A stretch of 64,000 nucleotides of DNA. Source: Eutreptiella sp. 'Long Island Sound 2002' (taxonomy: Eukaryota > Euglenozoa > Euglenophyceae > Eutreptiales > Eutreptiaceae). Shown here in pieces: positions 38,493 to 50,671 of the stretch (the stretch's first letter is position 1; the number at the start of each line of letters is the position of its first letter). Below the pieces are notes generated by a model that ran no database searches, was not told the DNA's origin, and saw nothing but the letters and a program-made list of their open reading frames with translations. The stretch covers positions 6,836,430 through 6,900,429 of the forward strand of contig OZ038383.1 of the NCBI GenBank assembly GCA_964036045.1, written 5' to 3'. A program made the position numbers and the translations under genes.

Positions 38493-41400
38493 CAGGCATG
38501 ATCCCCAGATTCCTTCTCGACCACTACTTGATGTAGGGTCGCTTGTCTCCTCTCCCCTGGATCCGGCAGCGGATCCTTCTGTTGTAGTGGACGAGGTTGG
38601 TGTACAGTCCAAGCACAGGGCCCGTCAGTTTGTCACAAAGCTGTGGGTCTCTGATTGCAAGGGCAATTTCCACCTCGCCACTTGTTTGTGTGACAATGGA
38701 TCGGAGGTAAATCTCCAATCCAATTCTTTCTTGCCTGACGACTGCGTGTTTGATTCGCCTCATCCTGTTACCCTCGAGGGAGTTTCTGGACATTCTCTCG
38801 CAGGTGGGCAACGCGGTTGTTATATATCAACTCATTTGGTCGCTCAAGACCTTTGGGAAGAAGGCAATGTGGAGGAAGTTATCCTTCAGGATGACTACTT
38901 CTATCGTGCCGACATAAACTATGACCTTTACTTGGGCCATCCTTGGCTTCGCAAGAACAGGGTGGCGCCCGTAGGTCATCGGCGTTGTTTTTTGCTGGAG
39001 TCAGGTCCCTTGGAGCGTCCTGAATTTCGTTTTTTGCACGCAGGGTTTAAAAGTGCAGAAGAATTTTTGAAGCAAAAGGTTACACCAAAGTTTGGCGAAG
39101 ATGTCACCATTGCAGAGGTGAATGGGAGTGCCGATTACTCCCGAGAGTTAGAATGTCTTCGTAGGGACTCCCAGCCACGACGCCCTTCGCGCTGGCACTC
39201 TTCATCCTACAGAGTTGTCGACAAATGGCGCGATACAATTTGTGAATATTTTTATGAACACCATTCCTTTTGGCCACAGTATGATGCCTTTGCTAACCGC
39301 GAGAACAAGCGCTTTGACAAGCACTTTCGCGACGCTTGGACCCATAAATGGGACAAGAAGTTATGGATTAATCCTCCGTTTCACTTAATCCAGCAGGTCA
39401 TCCACAAAATCAAGCAAGATAAAACCCAGGCGATTTTAGTTGTGCCCTTGTGGGACGACAAGCCTTGGTTTCAGGAATTGCAAGACATTTGTGTAGATTA
39501 CATCGAACTTCCCAGGAAGATTAAGCTGTATGCCAGAGACGACACAGGTCCCCTGCCACAGCGGCCCTGGAGTTCGCTTGCATTCCTGGTGGATGGAAAG
39601 CTTTCTGACTCTGATTCTGCTGATTCTAGTACTGATTCCTGTGTTGGGTCTGAATCTGAGGTTGAGCGTGGTACTGATGATGAATCTATTTTTTCTGGTT
39701 TTTGTCCGTCAGATGCCCAAGGTGATCAAACGTCAAATGGATCCGCCTCGTCTCCCTCTTCCCCAATACGATCTACATCCAAAAGAATCTACGGCGCACG
39801 GACGACAAAAAAATTTTCTTCGCGCCGCAAATTCAGAGTTTTTTATGAAAAACCCCGTGTGGAAGCTTTCAAAGATCCTTTCGAGGAGCTGGATCACGAA
39901 GAGAATCTCTGGAATGTCGACACTCGACCCACCTATCTTCAAGAGGCAGTTGATACGGACCTTTTCAGGGACATCCGTAAGAAGATTCTTCCTGCCAAGG
40001 CCGAAGAAATCGCCAAAGTTTTTTCGACAGTAATTCCTGGCGATCAGGTGGACACCGAGTTGTGTTCCAAGAAAAGAGACAAGACTTTTGAGGAACGGAA
40101 GGACACAACCCTTTCGGGGAAGTTGATCAAAAACCCCCCTGTCCGTGGGCAGTTCGGTGAAGCCTTCATCGAGCTTCGTGAAGGGTACAAGGCGAAGAAA
40201 CAGCATCCTTATGAGAACCATGGACAGAAACATGAGATACTCAGAAAAATAATCGAGAGAAATCTCAGGGAATTTGGTTGGCTTGAGGGTTGTATGACCA
40301 GCGAGTGGTGCTGTGCACCCTTTACAGTCCCGAAACCTCCGCCTGCAGACCAGAACACTATTGATGGTTGGCGAATGGTTGTTGATTTTCGCAACCTCAA
40401 CGCCGAAACCAAGGCGGATTCACACCCCCTGCCCCTCATTGGGGAGGAAGTCGCCAAGAGGGCAAGAGGTCGTTTGTTTTCTGTGCTGGATCTCCGTCAC
40501 GGCTTTCACCAAATGCCGTTGAGGAAGGACAGCCGACCTCTCACCTGTATGTGCACGCCATGTGGCCCAGTCCAGTGGACGGTCATGCCCATGGGCCTGA
40601 AGAACGCCCCTTCGTTTTTTCAAAGAATGATGGAAGATGTGCTTTTTACAGCTCATCCTGAGCTTCGTGCCTTCGTGAGTGTGTACATAGATGACATAAT
40701 CATCGCGACAGAGGGGGAGGGACTGACCGAAGCCGAGCTGGTGGCCCTACATGAAAAGCAGCTGAACCAGGTTTTGGACATTCTTGATGCCAATCAGCTG
40801 ATTTGTGGGCCAAAGAAGGGAAAATTATTTTTAAAATCAGTCGAATTTTGTGGTTCTCTCCTTGAGAATGGCACCCGACGACCCAGTCCAGGGAAGCTCG
40901 TCGCTATTCAGAAGTGGAAGCGCCCTGAGACGATCACGGAATTGAGAGGATTCCTGGGTTGTTGCAATTTTTACCACACTTTTGTGCCGAATTATGCCAA
41001 ATTTGCTGCCCCCCTCACTGAACTATTGAAGGTAGGGAGAGATGCGGGCAAGGCAGGTTCAAAGGTTCGTGTCAAGTGGACTGACGAGTGCGAGGAGGCC
41101 TTCCATCACTTGAAGGCGGCCCTCTGCGAAGTCGCCACGTTGCATGTGCCGAAGTTCGACCGACCCTTCTACATAAGAACCGACGCTTCTAGGTACGCGA
41201 TCGGAGCTGTCCTTGAACAGGTTGATGAAGCCACAGGTGATCATTACCCTCTTGCATTTTGGTCGCGGAAGCTAGCTCCACGCCAGATGCAATGGTCACC
41301 GCGTGAGCAAGAGACTTATGCCATAATCTGCGCGCTGAAGAAGTACCAATCGTGGGTTGGCACCAATCGAGTCGAGGTCCTAACGGATCATCGATCTCTG

Positions 41401-43662
41401 GAGTATTGGGCCACCGAACACATTGATACTGTCGCGAGCCCAGCTGGTCGACGGGCCAGATGGCATGAATTTCTCAGTTTGTTTGACCTCCATGTGTCGT
41501 ATTTGCCTGGAAAACACAACACGGTAGCGGATGCTCTGAGCCGATGGGCTTACCCCGCTTCAGAGGGGCTGCAAAGTACCAACATCCATGGTACGGAGCA
41601 GGACCGCCACGTAGTAATCGAGTGGGATCAAGAAGAAAAAAACCTCATTCGACGTGAATGCATGCAATGCTCTGTTAAACAGCATGCATTACCGCGTCAT
41701 GACATCACGGCCTTCTCAGATCCGGCGCATGCTCATGAAATCATCACCAAATCACTGAAAGTCGTGGAGAAAGTCACCGATCCCTCCTCAGGGAGTGTGA
41801 AACGGTTCGAGTATACCCGACCAGTAAGTGGATCTCGGTTGATTCAGGGCATTAAGCGTCGAGATCCGGCCAAAACTCCACCCCTGCCGAAAGATTCCCT
41901 TATCATCCGTGACTGGACGAATGATTATCTGCATGATTCCATGTTTAAAGAGGTCTTTGGAAATCTCAAATCCAAAGATGCTCACAAGGATGGAATTTTT
42001 TCTGAATATTCGTTGGATGGGGGGAAGCTGTGGATGGAGGGTAAATTGTGCGTACCAGACGCCCTGGCCCCCCGAGTGTTAAACTGGTGGCACAAATGGG
42101 AGTCCCCCCACGCACATGGCCGTAGATTATGGTCGATGATTAAACATAGGTTGTTTGGCTCAAGGCTATATACTCATTGCATGAAAGTAGCCGCCGGATG
42201 TGCCCAATGTGCTGTCTCGACGCCCCCCAGCGCGAAGAAGCACGGCCATCTGAGGCCACACCCTATTCCGGAGCGCCTCTTTAACAGAGTCACCAGTGAT
42301 TTTTTCCATCTTGGTGAACTCGACGACGAAGAGTGCCATTGGACCAACAAAAAGGTCAATGGAGTGCTCCTTATACAATGCCGTCATTCTGGCTACATTT
42401 AGGTGTTGCCTTGCAACATCGAGTCAATGACTGGCAAGGCTGCCGCCAAATGGTGCGCGCAGACCTGGATGGGAGGTTGGGACGTCCCATCCGAGGTGGT
42501 TACGGACTCAGGCAAAGAGTACACCTCCGAATGGTGGAAGGAATTATGTGCTCGCCTTGGAATCCACCACCTAAGATGTGAAATCCACTCACATCGAGCG
42601 TTGCCTGGCGAAAGAGCCGGCCGCTCAATTATAAATATGCTTCGTAAGGAGCTCGCCAGTGAGAAGGACTTCCATTGGCTTGAAGTTCTCTTCGCATTGC
42701 TTCGCCGTTACCACAACACGCCTTTGTATCATGGCCTTTCTCCAAATGAAATTGTCTTTGGACGAAAGAAGTGTTGGCGGAACATGCCGTTGAATAATCC
42801 TCGCCCTTGTAAAGATGCTTCGTTGTTTTTGGACGAAATCCAACGAGCAGAAAAAACTGTCTCGAAATTAATCGATAAGCATCAAGCTGACTGGCTTTGG
42901 GTCCAGAATCAAGGCCGAAAAAACCCCCACAATTTTGAAGTCGATGATCGAGTTTGGCTTCGAAAATCCGAAACCACCCTGGGCGGAGATGATAAGCTTC
43001 TTCCCTTGTGGGAGGGGCCATTCGCTGTTACAGCGCGTCTAGGTGAGAACAGGTGGAGGATTCGTGTGGATGTCAGCAGGGAAATTGAAGTTTCGGGCGA
43101 TCGCCTCAAGAGAGAGATCCCCTCCCCCAAGGATCGGGTTAAACCCCTTTTTTGGACTTCGAAATTTTTGTCCGATCGGGTAATCGAAGGGGGGAAGTAC
43201 GAACTCAAGAGGATTTTAGAAGCAAGACGAGACGAAAAGGGCGAATGGGAATTTCTATGTGAGTGGAGGGGCTTTGATTCCAGTCACAACAACTGGGAAC
43301 CAGCCCATTCTTTTGTCCATGGGTACACCAAGGGGTTCATCGACTTCCTCAAGAAGCACCCCGAAATTGGCGTACTCCTGACAGACTGTCTGTCGAAACC
43401 CGACAGACAGGTGGAGAGCGACGGAAAAAGACCTGTGGTGAATCGAGATCCAGCCTTTTACGGCCCTCAGCAGCCACATTCCAGGGCTGATCCGTCGATC
43501 CCCCCTCCTGCGGTCAGGCCAGCCCAAGAGCCAAATGAGGACCAAGCTTCGAGTTCGGCCGCTGATTTGCAGCGCCCAAGCCGTACGAGGGCCCCACCAG
43601 ACAGGTTGGTGGTCACATGTATTCGTGCTTGGCCGAATGGAGGGAGATCCGTCGTGACTTGA
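38458..43662 (+). CDS. pol: Pol of element 2, with an in-frame TAG in integrase
   Basis: One frame from the gag TAG to TGA at 43660-43662, broken only by TAG at 42400-42402. Residues are counted from 38587. Protease: D36-N-G, where D-T/S-G is expected. Methyltransferase-like domain: about 205-330, with DAFANRENKRFDKHF and intact NPPF at 262-265, then ILVVPLW and PW. Reverse transcriptase: Y-I-D-D with Asp at 702-703. RNase H (RTDASRYAIGAVLEQ). Integrase: Asp codons at 42298 and 42505, Glu at 42610, with the TAG between the first two. Chromodomain: about 43192-43330 (YELKRIL ... EWRGF ... NNWEP). Unless the TAG is suppressed, integrase and chromodomain are lost. The other domains look intact. 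Compare element 1, where no such stop exists. Confidence 0.9.
42400..42402 (+). other. Premature TAG in the integrase of element 2
   Basis: It lies between HSGYI and VLPCN, where element 1 has an uninterrupted HSGYVVAVP. The frame is the same on both sides, so this is a simple nonsense change rather than an indel. Confidence 0.85.
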
Positions 43663-45499
43663 GTCGCCGCCGCCATAATCTGGGTAACAGTCGTCTAGTC
43701 CAGGGCGTCATGGCACTCGTCGCTAGGGCTCAAGGGTGTAGGTTCGAAACCCTTGCATGTCCAACTCCTACAAAAGCTCCAGCCTCGCCCCGTCGACCAC
43801 TTATTCCAATGTGAGTGTTCTGACGACTTGAAAAAACCACATTCTGCTCAATCCACTGTTCATTTTTCCTGATTACGACATGATGTGGAGAACTGCGAAT
43901 GTTTGATAATTTGACGTCAATCAACTTTTCTTTGGTCTCCGTTCGGCAGACAAGGCGTAGATACGCTGCCGAAAGCCACGGAGTGTGCTGCCGTGTCCAG
44001 AAAAAACCAAACTCAGGCTTAATTCAGGCAGATTCGGGGTAATCTTGTCTCTGTTGGTCTGTGCATCTTTGGAATTTGGCTACTCGTGCAGATGGAAGCA
44101 AATGTACATAGTAAAAACGCCGGCCGGCGACATTCACCCATACAGGCACCCCCTGTAGTACTGGCGGCACTAGATGCGACGCCAGGAACTCGGATCTTAC
44201 CTTCATTTGCCGTGATGCTGAAGCCAAAGTCCAGATTCAGATCCAGATTTCTTGAATTTACCTTGAATTCCTCAGGTTTGTCCATCATTCTTGCACTGTT
44301 GCAGCAAAACCCCGACGTCAATTGTTCAGACAACCTTCATATAGGAGCTCCAGGGACTTCTAAAAGCAACCTCTCGGACCTCAGAGCTTCCGTAAGCTTC
44401 AGTGTATTTTTGGCACACACCAACGTGAGCTCAATCCGACCTGAAACCGTCGAAAATGGTGAATCCAAGTGTCTTGTGGGACTCAATCGAAAGATGGGCC
44501 TTGTCCAAGTCAATTGACACCGCCGCCACTGTAAATAAAGGACTATTCGGTGTCTCTCAGTTATATACTGTCAGTAAAGCGCCTTCAGCGAACCTTCGGC
44601 GCGTTACATGCCAAGGATCCAGGGCCATCATGTCCCATCATGATGCATCATCACATGATCCACATTTTCATGGAATCTGTTGGATGCTCGCGAACCAACG
44701 TGCCGGAAAGCATAATTCAGCTGAATAAACGACAATATATATTAACTCTAGTCTAAACGAAGGTGTTAGTAGTTTCAGTTCTAGACATTCCGCTTCATTT
44801 CACTCTCATCTTAGGGAATTTGCTCATTTTAGGACAATTTAGGTTGATTTCCTTGTCATCTCCTCTCATTCCTCGAAGATCTGTTTTCGGCTTTGCCTAA
44901 CTAAGTGAACAGAAAAACATCCCTACCTTCTGTGGTTCACTTAGGGCCTGCAGACGACATTTGTATTTGTTTTCCCTCTCTGTGATTGTTTCATCTCCTT
45001 CATCTCTGCTCAAATTGATTCTCAATCTTGCTGAATCTTGTGATCATCCACCAGATGCGCCAAATCTGAAGCACATGCTGCACTTTTCAGAACGAGAAAA
45101 GCGGGAGTAACACGATGTAGAGTACGTGGAGGACACCGCAGCGTGCCCGCGACAGCTAAACTGTGCCAGAGCGCTGAGATGTCACTCCATTTCTTGGTTC
45201 TCCCACTCAATCCACCAATAATCTACTTCATTCTCAACCAGGGCATGGTTTGGTATCGATTCTCGATACGTTTACATGCTTTTTAGCCCTTAACCTAATG
45301 TTTTACTGCCCGGAGGACTGTTCGTCACTCCTCATTCTGTCTCATTTCAGGTTCATCCATCCTGATTCAGTGCCAATTCAGCCCAAATCAGGTCAGATCA
45401 AGCAGATTTCGCCCCATCGAGGCTACATTTCTATTTTTTTCTGGGACTTACCCGCACTACGTTCTTCGTTGACGTAGCGACACACCCCAGTGTGTTTTT
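43663..45499 (+). other. 3' noncoding region of element 2
   Basis: 1.8 kb, AT-richer than pol, with no convincing ORF. A GGTTCGAAACC box at about 43740 resembles a Pol III B box, but no tRNA fold forms around it. Confidence 0.6.
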
Positions 45500-45509
45500 G
45501 GAGGGGGAG
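45500..45509 (+). promoter_or_regulatory. Polypurine tract of element 2
   Basis: GGAGGGGGAG directly before the LTR start TGTAAG at 45510, the expected primer site for plus-strand synthesis. Confidence 0.85.
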
Positions 45510-46042
45510 TGTAAGTGCGGCTAACCCCCATCTGCTCAGATTTTCACAGATCTGCCCAGATTGACTACATTTTGGTCATTTTCTCTGCTTCGGCGGAATC
45601 GCCGCCCCGCAGCTCAGTCTCAGGATCAGACCTATATATTTCTGATGTGCCGGATCTGATTCCGCGGTCCATTCATCGTAAATCCGCCGCGTTCCGATCA
45701 TTTACCCGGAATCGCCATTTGCCGCTGACGCGCGTGCGCGAGCCAGATCGGCCAAATATTTTTTCACAATCGGATTTATATAAATCTTTTCAGACAGATA
45801 TGGACACTCAGATGTACTTAGGATAATCCGCATCAATTTTCTTCATAGACTGGGATTTTTTGCCGGATAACAATCAGCATGGATCTTGCCTCCGTTGTCG
45901 CCGCTCTTGCCTCCGTTGGTGTCCGTGTATCCGGTTCTGCCCCCAACAGCAGCGTTCAGGTCGACTCCTCGCGTGCCTGCCCCCCCGGTCTTGCCGGCCC
46001 TGAGCCCTCCGGCACCATCAACGACCTAGGGCAGCACTTTCA
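45510..46042 (+). repeat. 3' LTR of element 2
   Basis: 533 bp, same length as the 5' LTR, with only about two or three base differences (for example TTTTTT/TTTTCT near the start and GTTGTTGCC/GTTGTCGCC). Ends in CA at 46042, followed by the GCGGC duplication. Confidence 0.97.
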
Positions 46043-47176
46043 GCGGCACCCTTATGGAACTATGATCGACAGTGTCACGATTCACTTGAGACGGAGTTGG
46101 TAGACCTACCGAGATTCTGTGCGATCTCCAATCGTGTGCACCAAATCCAAGGCAAAAATATAGTTTATGAGGTAAAGCGAAGTGAATCCAGCTGCACTTC
46201 GCGTTACATGAACTGTCCACATTATGTTTGTCTGTTCGAGCCATTGGCTGAGGATGGTGCCTATACGAAGTTTTGGTGTAGTTGTGGACTTGCTGTCCGA
46301 GTCGGGCATCCATGTCGTCACTATTTTGCTGTTTTGCATCATCGGTCATCTTCAGTCGGCTTCCATCTTGGGTTGTTCAATCCAATTTTTATTTTAAAAA
46401 CGATTTCAGACTGCAACTCAGGTCCTTGTCAGTGCCAAATGCAGCAGCCAACGCCTCCCCCTACCCACAATGCAGGTACCCGTGGCAATCCATGCTACAG
46501 ACGATGACATTATATTGACCGACATCTCCTCGTGGGCTGATTTGCCAGCCAGAACGAAACGCGAGCAGATTGTCCGCTCCCTTGGGAACCTGCAGTCCCG
46601 GATGCGTCAATATATAACTAATGTGGATCGAGTGGCAAATCATCTTTCCGACCAGGGACAGGATGCAGGGGCCTTTCTCGAAGAAGAGGAGAGGCTACTG
46701 AACCAATTTGTGGACATGCGAGCCTCCTCCACACAGGTCCATGTGGCAGGTGCACAAGCACCACGACCTGTTCCCCCGCCGGTGGCCGCCAAGCGAACCG
46801 TGCAGCCAACTGTCAGGAAGGCCGCTAAGCGAGGGGATGGTCCAAAGGGTGCTACAAAGGGAAGAGGTAGGGGTCAGGCTAGGGGTAGCGGTCCGCCGCT
46901 GAAGGAAGAAGGAAGGAAGAGCTGAATGCTGCCCTTGAGCTTTCAGATGCGCTAACCACCGTGAATCAGGCTCCTGGGGGCCTGAGTGCGCAGCAGGCCG
47001 CGTATAATGATCAATTGCATGCACACATTCACAATATGGTTGACTCGGCTGAGCAGGTTGATACTCGCTTGGCTCAGTTGTATGCTCGGGCTGCATGTGG
47101 GGAACAACTTTCGCCAGCTGAGATGCATCAGTGTAAGCAGCTTTGGGAGTGGCGGGCTCAAGTGTCGAAGAACTAA
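46043..47176 (+). pseudogene. MULE transposase, 3' part with SWIM zinc finger
   Basis: The right-hand half of the gene split by element 2. Cys codons at 46277, 46283 and 46313 and His at 46319 form the C-x-C-x9-C-x-H SWIM finger, the usual C-terminal module of MULE transposases (WCSCGLAVRVGHPCRHY). The frame continues through GFHLGLFNP to 46507. A likely intron near 46370-46470 leads to the next open frame (from about 46508: DDDIILTDISSWADLP ... with a basic, Pro-rich RGRGQARG tail) ending at 46925. A one-base shift in a GGAAGAAGGAAGGAAG stretch (about 46904-46919) opens a last segment (ELNAALELSDALTTVNQ ... to TAA at 47174-47176). That shift may be a mutation or another splice. Confidence 0.75.
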
Positions 47177-47449
47177 GGACATTTCAAATTTCAAGTCTGA
47201 GTTTATGTTCCATGCCTTCACGGTTCGCCTGTGTAAGGTTGGGTTATGCCTCCATGGCCCCCAGTTTTGAGCTACGGCTCCACAATGTATACTACTTTCA
47301 TCATCGGGAAGCACATCTCTTGCACATTGTTTTACACATTCTTTTGCACATTGCACAAAAAAAGATGGAACAATGCTTTCTTCGTGCCAAGTGTGCAAGG
47401 GCAGGTGAGGGACGGAATTTCCAGTGACAACGATAGTGTGCAAGTCGAT
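47177..47449. other. Short noncoding stretch
   Basis: No gene or clear terminal inverted repeat seen. The right end of the MULE should lie here or within the next kilobase, but I could not identify it. Confidence 0.5.
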
Positions 47450-48362
47450 GGGTGAGTAGGAGGGAGTTGAAAATGAGTAGGAGGGAGTGGATTTTCACTT
47501 CGAGGGAGTTGAAAATGAGCAGGGGGGAGTTGAAAATGAGCAGCAGGGAGATGAAAATGAGCAGGGGGGAGTGGATTTTCACTTGGAGGGAGTTGAAAAT
47601 GAGCAGCAGGGAGGTGAAAATGAGCAGGGGGGAGTGGATTTTCACTTGGAGGGGGTTGAAAATGAGCAGGGGGGGGGTTGAAAATGAGCAGCAGGGAGTT
47701 GAAAATGAGTAGGAGGGAGTGGATTTTCACTTGGAGGGAGTTGAAAATGAGCAGGGGGGAGTTGAAAATGAGTAGGAGGGAGTTGAAAATGAGTAGGAGG
47801 GAGTTGAAAATGAGTAGGAGGGAGTTGAAAATGAGTAGGAGGGAGTGGATTTTCACTTGGAGGGAGTTGAAAATGAGCAGGGGGGAGTTGAAAATGAGTA
47901 GGAGGGAGTTGAAATTGAGTAGGAGGGAGTGAGTTTTCACTTGGAGGGAGTTGAAAATGAGCAGGGGGGAGTTGAAATTGAGTAGGAGGGAGTGGATTTT
48001 CACTTGGAGGGAGATGAAAATGAGCAGGGGGGAGTTGAAAATGAGTAGGAGGGAGTGGATTTTGACTTGGAGGGAGTTGAAAATGAGCAGGGGGGAGTTG
48101 AAAATGAGTAGGAGGGAGTTGAAAATGAGTAGGAGGGAGTGGGTTTTGACTTGGAGGGAGTTGAAAATGAGCAGGGGGGGGTTGAAAATGAGTAGGAGGG
48201 AGTTGAAATTGAGTAGGAGGGAGTGGATTTTCACTTGGAGGGAGTTGAAAATGAGCAGGGGAGAGTTGAAAATTAGTAGGAGGGAGTTGAAAATGAGTAG
48301 GAGGGAGTTGAAAATGAGTAGGAGGCAGTGGATTTTCACTTGGAGGGACTTGAAAATCAGCA
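47450..48362 (+). repeat. 21-bp minisatellite
   Basis: About 43 units of GAGTAGGAGGGAGTTGAAAAT and variants (GAGCAGGGGGGAGTTGAAAAT), with a recurrent GTGGATTTTCACTTGGAGGG insert that forms 42-bp and longer super-units. The period is a multiple of three, so long repetitive ORFs appear on both strands. They have no start context or motifs and are not called as genes. Confidence 0.95.
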
Positions 48363-50500
48363 GCAGTAGCCTTGTTACCAGTAAGGTATCGTTCCCTTTT
48401 CTGGCGATAAAATAGTGCAATTATTTTATAAATTTGGGCTGCAGAACGGTTCAAAACATCCTTGTCGCCTTTTAGCAGAAGATCAGTTGCAGTAGATCAG
48501 ATGCAGTCGTTTTTTCGGTTGTCGTAAATGCGCGTGTCGCCTGTTCGTGCGCAGTCTTTCGCAGTCTGCTAGGGCCGCAGTCTGCATACCGTCACCGCCA
48601 AGTACAAGTGGTAATAATGTAATGAAGCCGGTATCAAAGCGTAAGCTAAATAAGGAGCTTTTCAATATTCCCTTGAGCTGATGAGTGCAAAGGAAACCGC
48701 AAAACGTTATCCCTTTTCAAAATCCCTGAAATTCATGAAACTTCACCACGCAATCCTCGCCATGCGTAGCTGCACGTGCGGGGCATGTAGAATCTTGACT
48801 TTGATCAATTGGGGGTGTGGTTTTCATTCCATGTCCGATCCGATCCATTTCTTTGGGGCTTCGGGGGTTTTGTATCACCCTGATACGGGGCGGGCATCGC
48901 CTTGTCTCCTCGGACATTAGCCGAGAAATTGGTAAACTCCTTGACGGCTCGTAGGGTTAGGGTTAGGTCGTGAAATCGGGCTTTGTGTTCGTACCTGGCT
49001 TGTGGCACATCGCCAAGGACCAGTCAGTGATGCACGGTCCAAGGAGAAATGATGAAGGGATGGATGCGGTTGATGATGCGTGCCTGCGAGATGCCTTTGC
49101 ACCTTGCAAATGACACGAGCATGGATCATACATTGTTATATTCCACCAATTTTCGAATCCTTTTGAACCCCGCGTGTTTGTATTCATATGCGAGATATCA
49201 ACGAGGTGCCGTGGGTTATGGGGTTAACTCCAGCCTCAAACTGCATCTCCCTTGACGGGGTGGCCCCATTCCACATCAAAGGGCAAACTCGCAAGGAGTG
49301 ATCTATGAAGAGGTATGATTTGATTATTGCCCCGTGCAGCGTGTTTTGCTCAAGGCACACTCGGTGATGTGGTGTGACATGCGGGAGTAACGCCAAAGTC
49401 AATCCTCTACAAGTCACACCACATCCCTGAGTGCGCTTTGAACTTGTTTTTGGTAGAACTCATCGTAGATCGTGTTGTTGCAGATCCGCTTTTTTGCCAT
49501 CAAATATTCCCATGCTCCGTGGGCCGAGGATGCCGATACACAAGGGGGGCGATGGGGGGGGTTTTGGAGGTTCGGATTCACGAACCGTCGCGCTCCTTGT
49601 TGCGGGGCTGCGTTCTCCAATGCGCGCGCATCAAAACACCCCCTTGGATCGCGCTTGTGTCTCCTTTCGTTGTTCCATCACCTTTGTCTAGCGAATGGAG
49701 TCGGCGCGGTTGTCGTGATGCCGTTGGACTATGGTCGCGCACTATACCGCTTTGGATGAACTTCATACGAAAACACCTCCAACGTCATGGAAACAAGGAT
49801 AGTCGTCAAAAATTTGCTTCAAATGGTGAAAAGTCCAAGAGTGGCAAAGGTATTTAAGCCCATCACCATTGACCACACATTTGCATTGTGGTCCAGCACA
49901 TGGGCAATGGATGTCTTACGTTAGAGTGTTATGGCATGAGAAAAATGGTGTCGATAAGTTTGCTGAGGTGAATTGGGGTTGAAGACAAGGGCCTTGCATC
50001 TCTTGAAGAATGTCATTGTTCGTAGGGGCACTATGAGCCGCCGAGCCCTTTGATTTTTGGGCATGGTGGGCAAGCCCCCACCGTGCCCTTTGCTTTTGTT
50101 CGCTTCGCATGGTGTGTCCATGCCTTTCGAACGTTTACCATTAGATCATAAACTCCACGCGCGGATGCCCATGTGTTTGTGCCTTCGCGTGTGATATAGG
50201 TGTGCCGCGGTGCTCGAGCCATTGCAAACACTGTTCCCCATTTGTTTTACTAGAAGCATCCGAACATCCTGCACAACCCAAAGGGGTTGTTAGTGCACAT
50301 GTGGAGAAGCTGTCTTCGCCAACACATGGTACTAGCAACGACTTGGTCCCCCCGGGACCGGCGCATGGCAATCACTTCGTCGCCTCTCGCGCATCACCCT
50401 TGAATAACGTGGTATGCCTTGTCCAAGCTAGGGTGCAAAGGATTCGTTTCTTTCGCGTTTAGAGGCTTGTGTATTCCCATTCCCTCTCCTCTCCCCGTAG
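48363..50500. other. Region without a supported gene
   Basis: Contains two TTAGGG units (about 48953-48966) and no ORF with recognisable motifs. The last 40 bases form the strong pyrimidine tract and acceptor of the first candidate exon, so the right part may be an intron. Confidence 0.5.
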
Positions 50501-50671
50501 GACGTCCGCATAGCTTCGATAGTGCGCATCCAGAGCCATGTCCGTCGGCATTTGGCAAACAAGCGGGTGAAAGAGCTCAAGCAACACTTGGCACTTCAAG
50601 AAGATCAGGAAGAGTCACAAGAGCTAAGGAGACTCCTCATCACCGAGGAGGTGCTAAGGTTGCCGGATGAG
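50501..50671 (+). CDS. Candidate exon 1 (IQ-like motif)
   Basis: Acceptor CTCTCCTCTCCCCGTAG, donor GAG|GTATTG, 57 codons, phases 0 and 0. It encodes IVRIQSHVRRHLANKR, close to the IQ calmodulin/light-chain binding pattern, then a Glu/Leu-rich helix (ELKQHLALQEDQEESQEL, RRLLITEEVLRLPDE). Confidence 0.6.

Larger units (their letters stand above)
35094..46042 (+). mobile_element. Ty3/gypsy chromovirus, element 2 (complete, nested)
   Basis: 10,949 bp. It has 533-bp LTRs (35094-35626 and 45510-46042), both TG...CA and differing at about two or three positions, and is flanked by GCGGC. The order is LTR, tRNA primer site, gag, pol with chromodomain, long 3' noncoding region, polypurine tract, LTR. 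It lies in the transposase gene of the MULE, in the same orientation. LTR identity above 99% shows the insertion is young and later than the MULE. Confidence 0.97.

Noticed and set aside
38455-42402. UAG reassigned to an amino acid genome-wide
   Set aside because: TAG is the stop of several genes here, and ORFs of over 1,400 codons contain none. Readthrough at specific sites and simple mutation explain the cases better.
43670-43785. tRNA gene suggested by GGTTCGAAACC
   Set aside because: Only the B-box-like motif fits. The T stem, acceptor stem and anticodon arm cannot be drawn.
47332-48454. Long minus-strand ORFs (Leu/Phe-rich repeats) over the minisatellite
   Set aside because: The 21-bp period keeps every frame open. 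There is no start context, motif or non-repeat extension.
48951-48967. Telomere repeat
   Set aside because: Only two TTAGGG units, with unrelated sequence on both sides.
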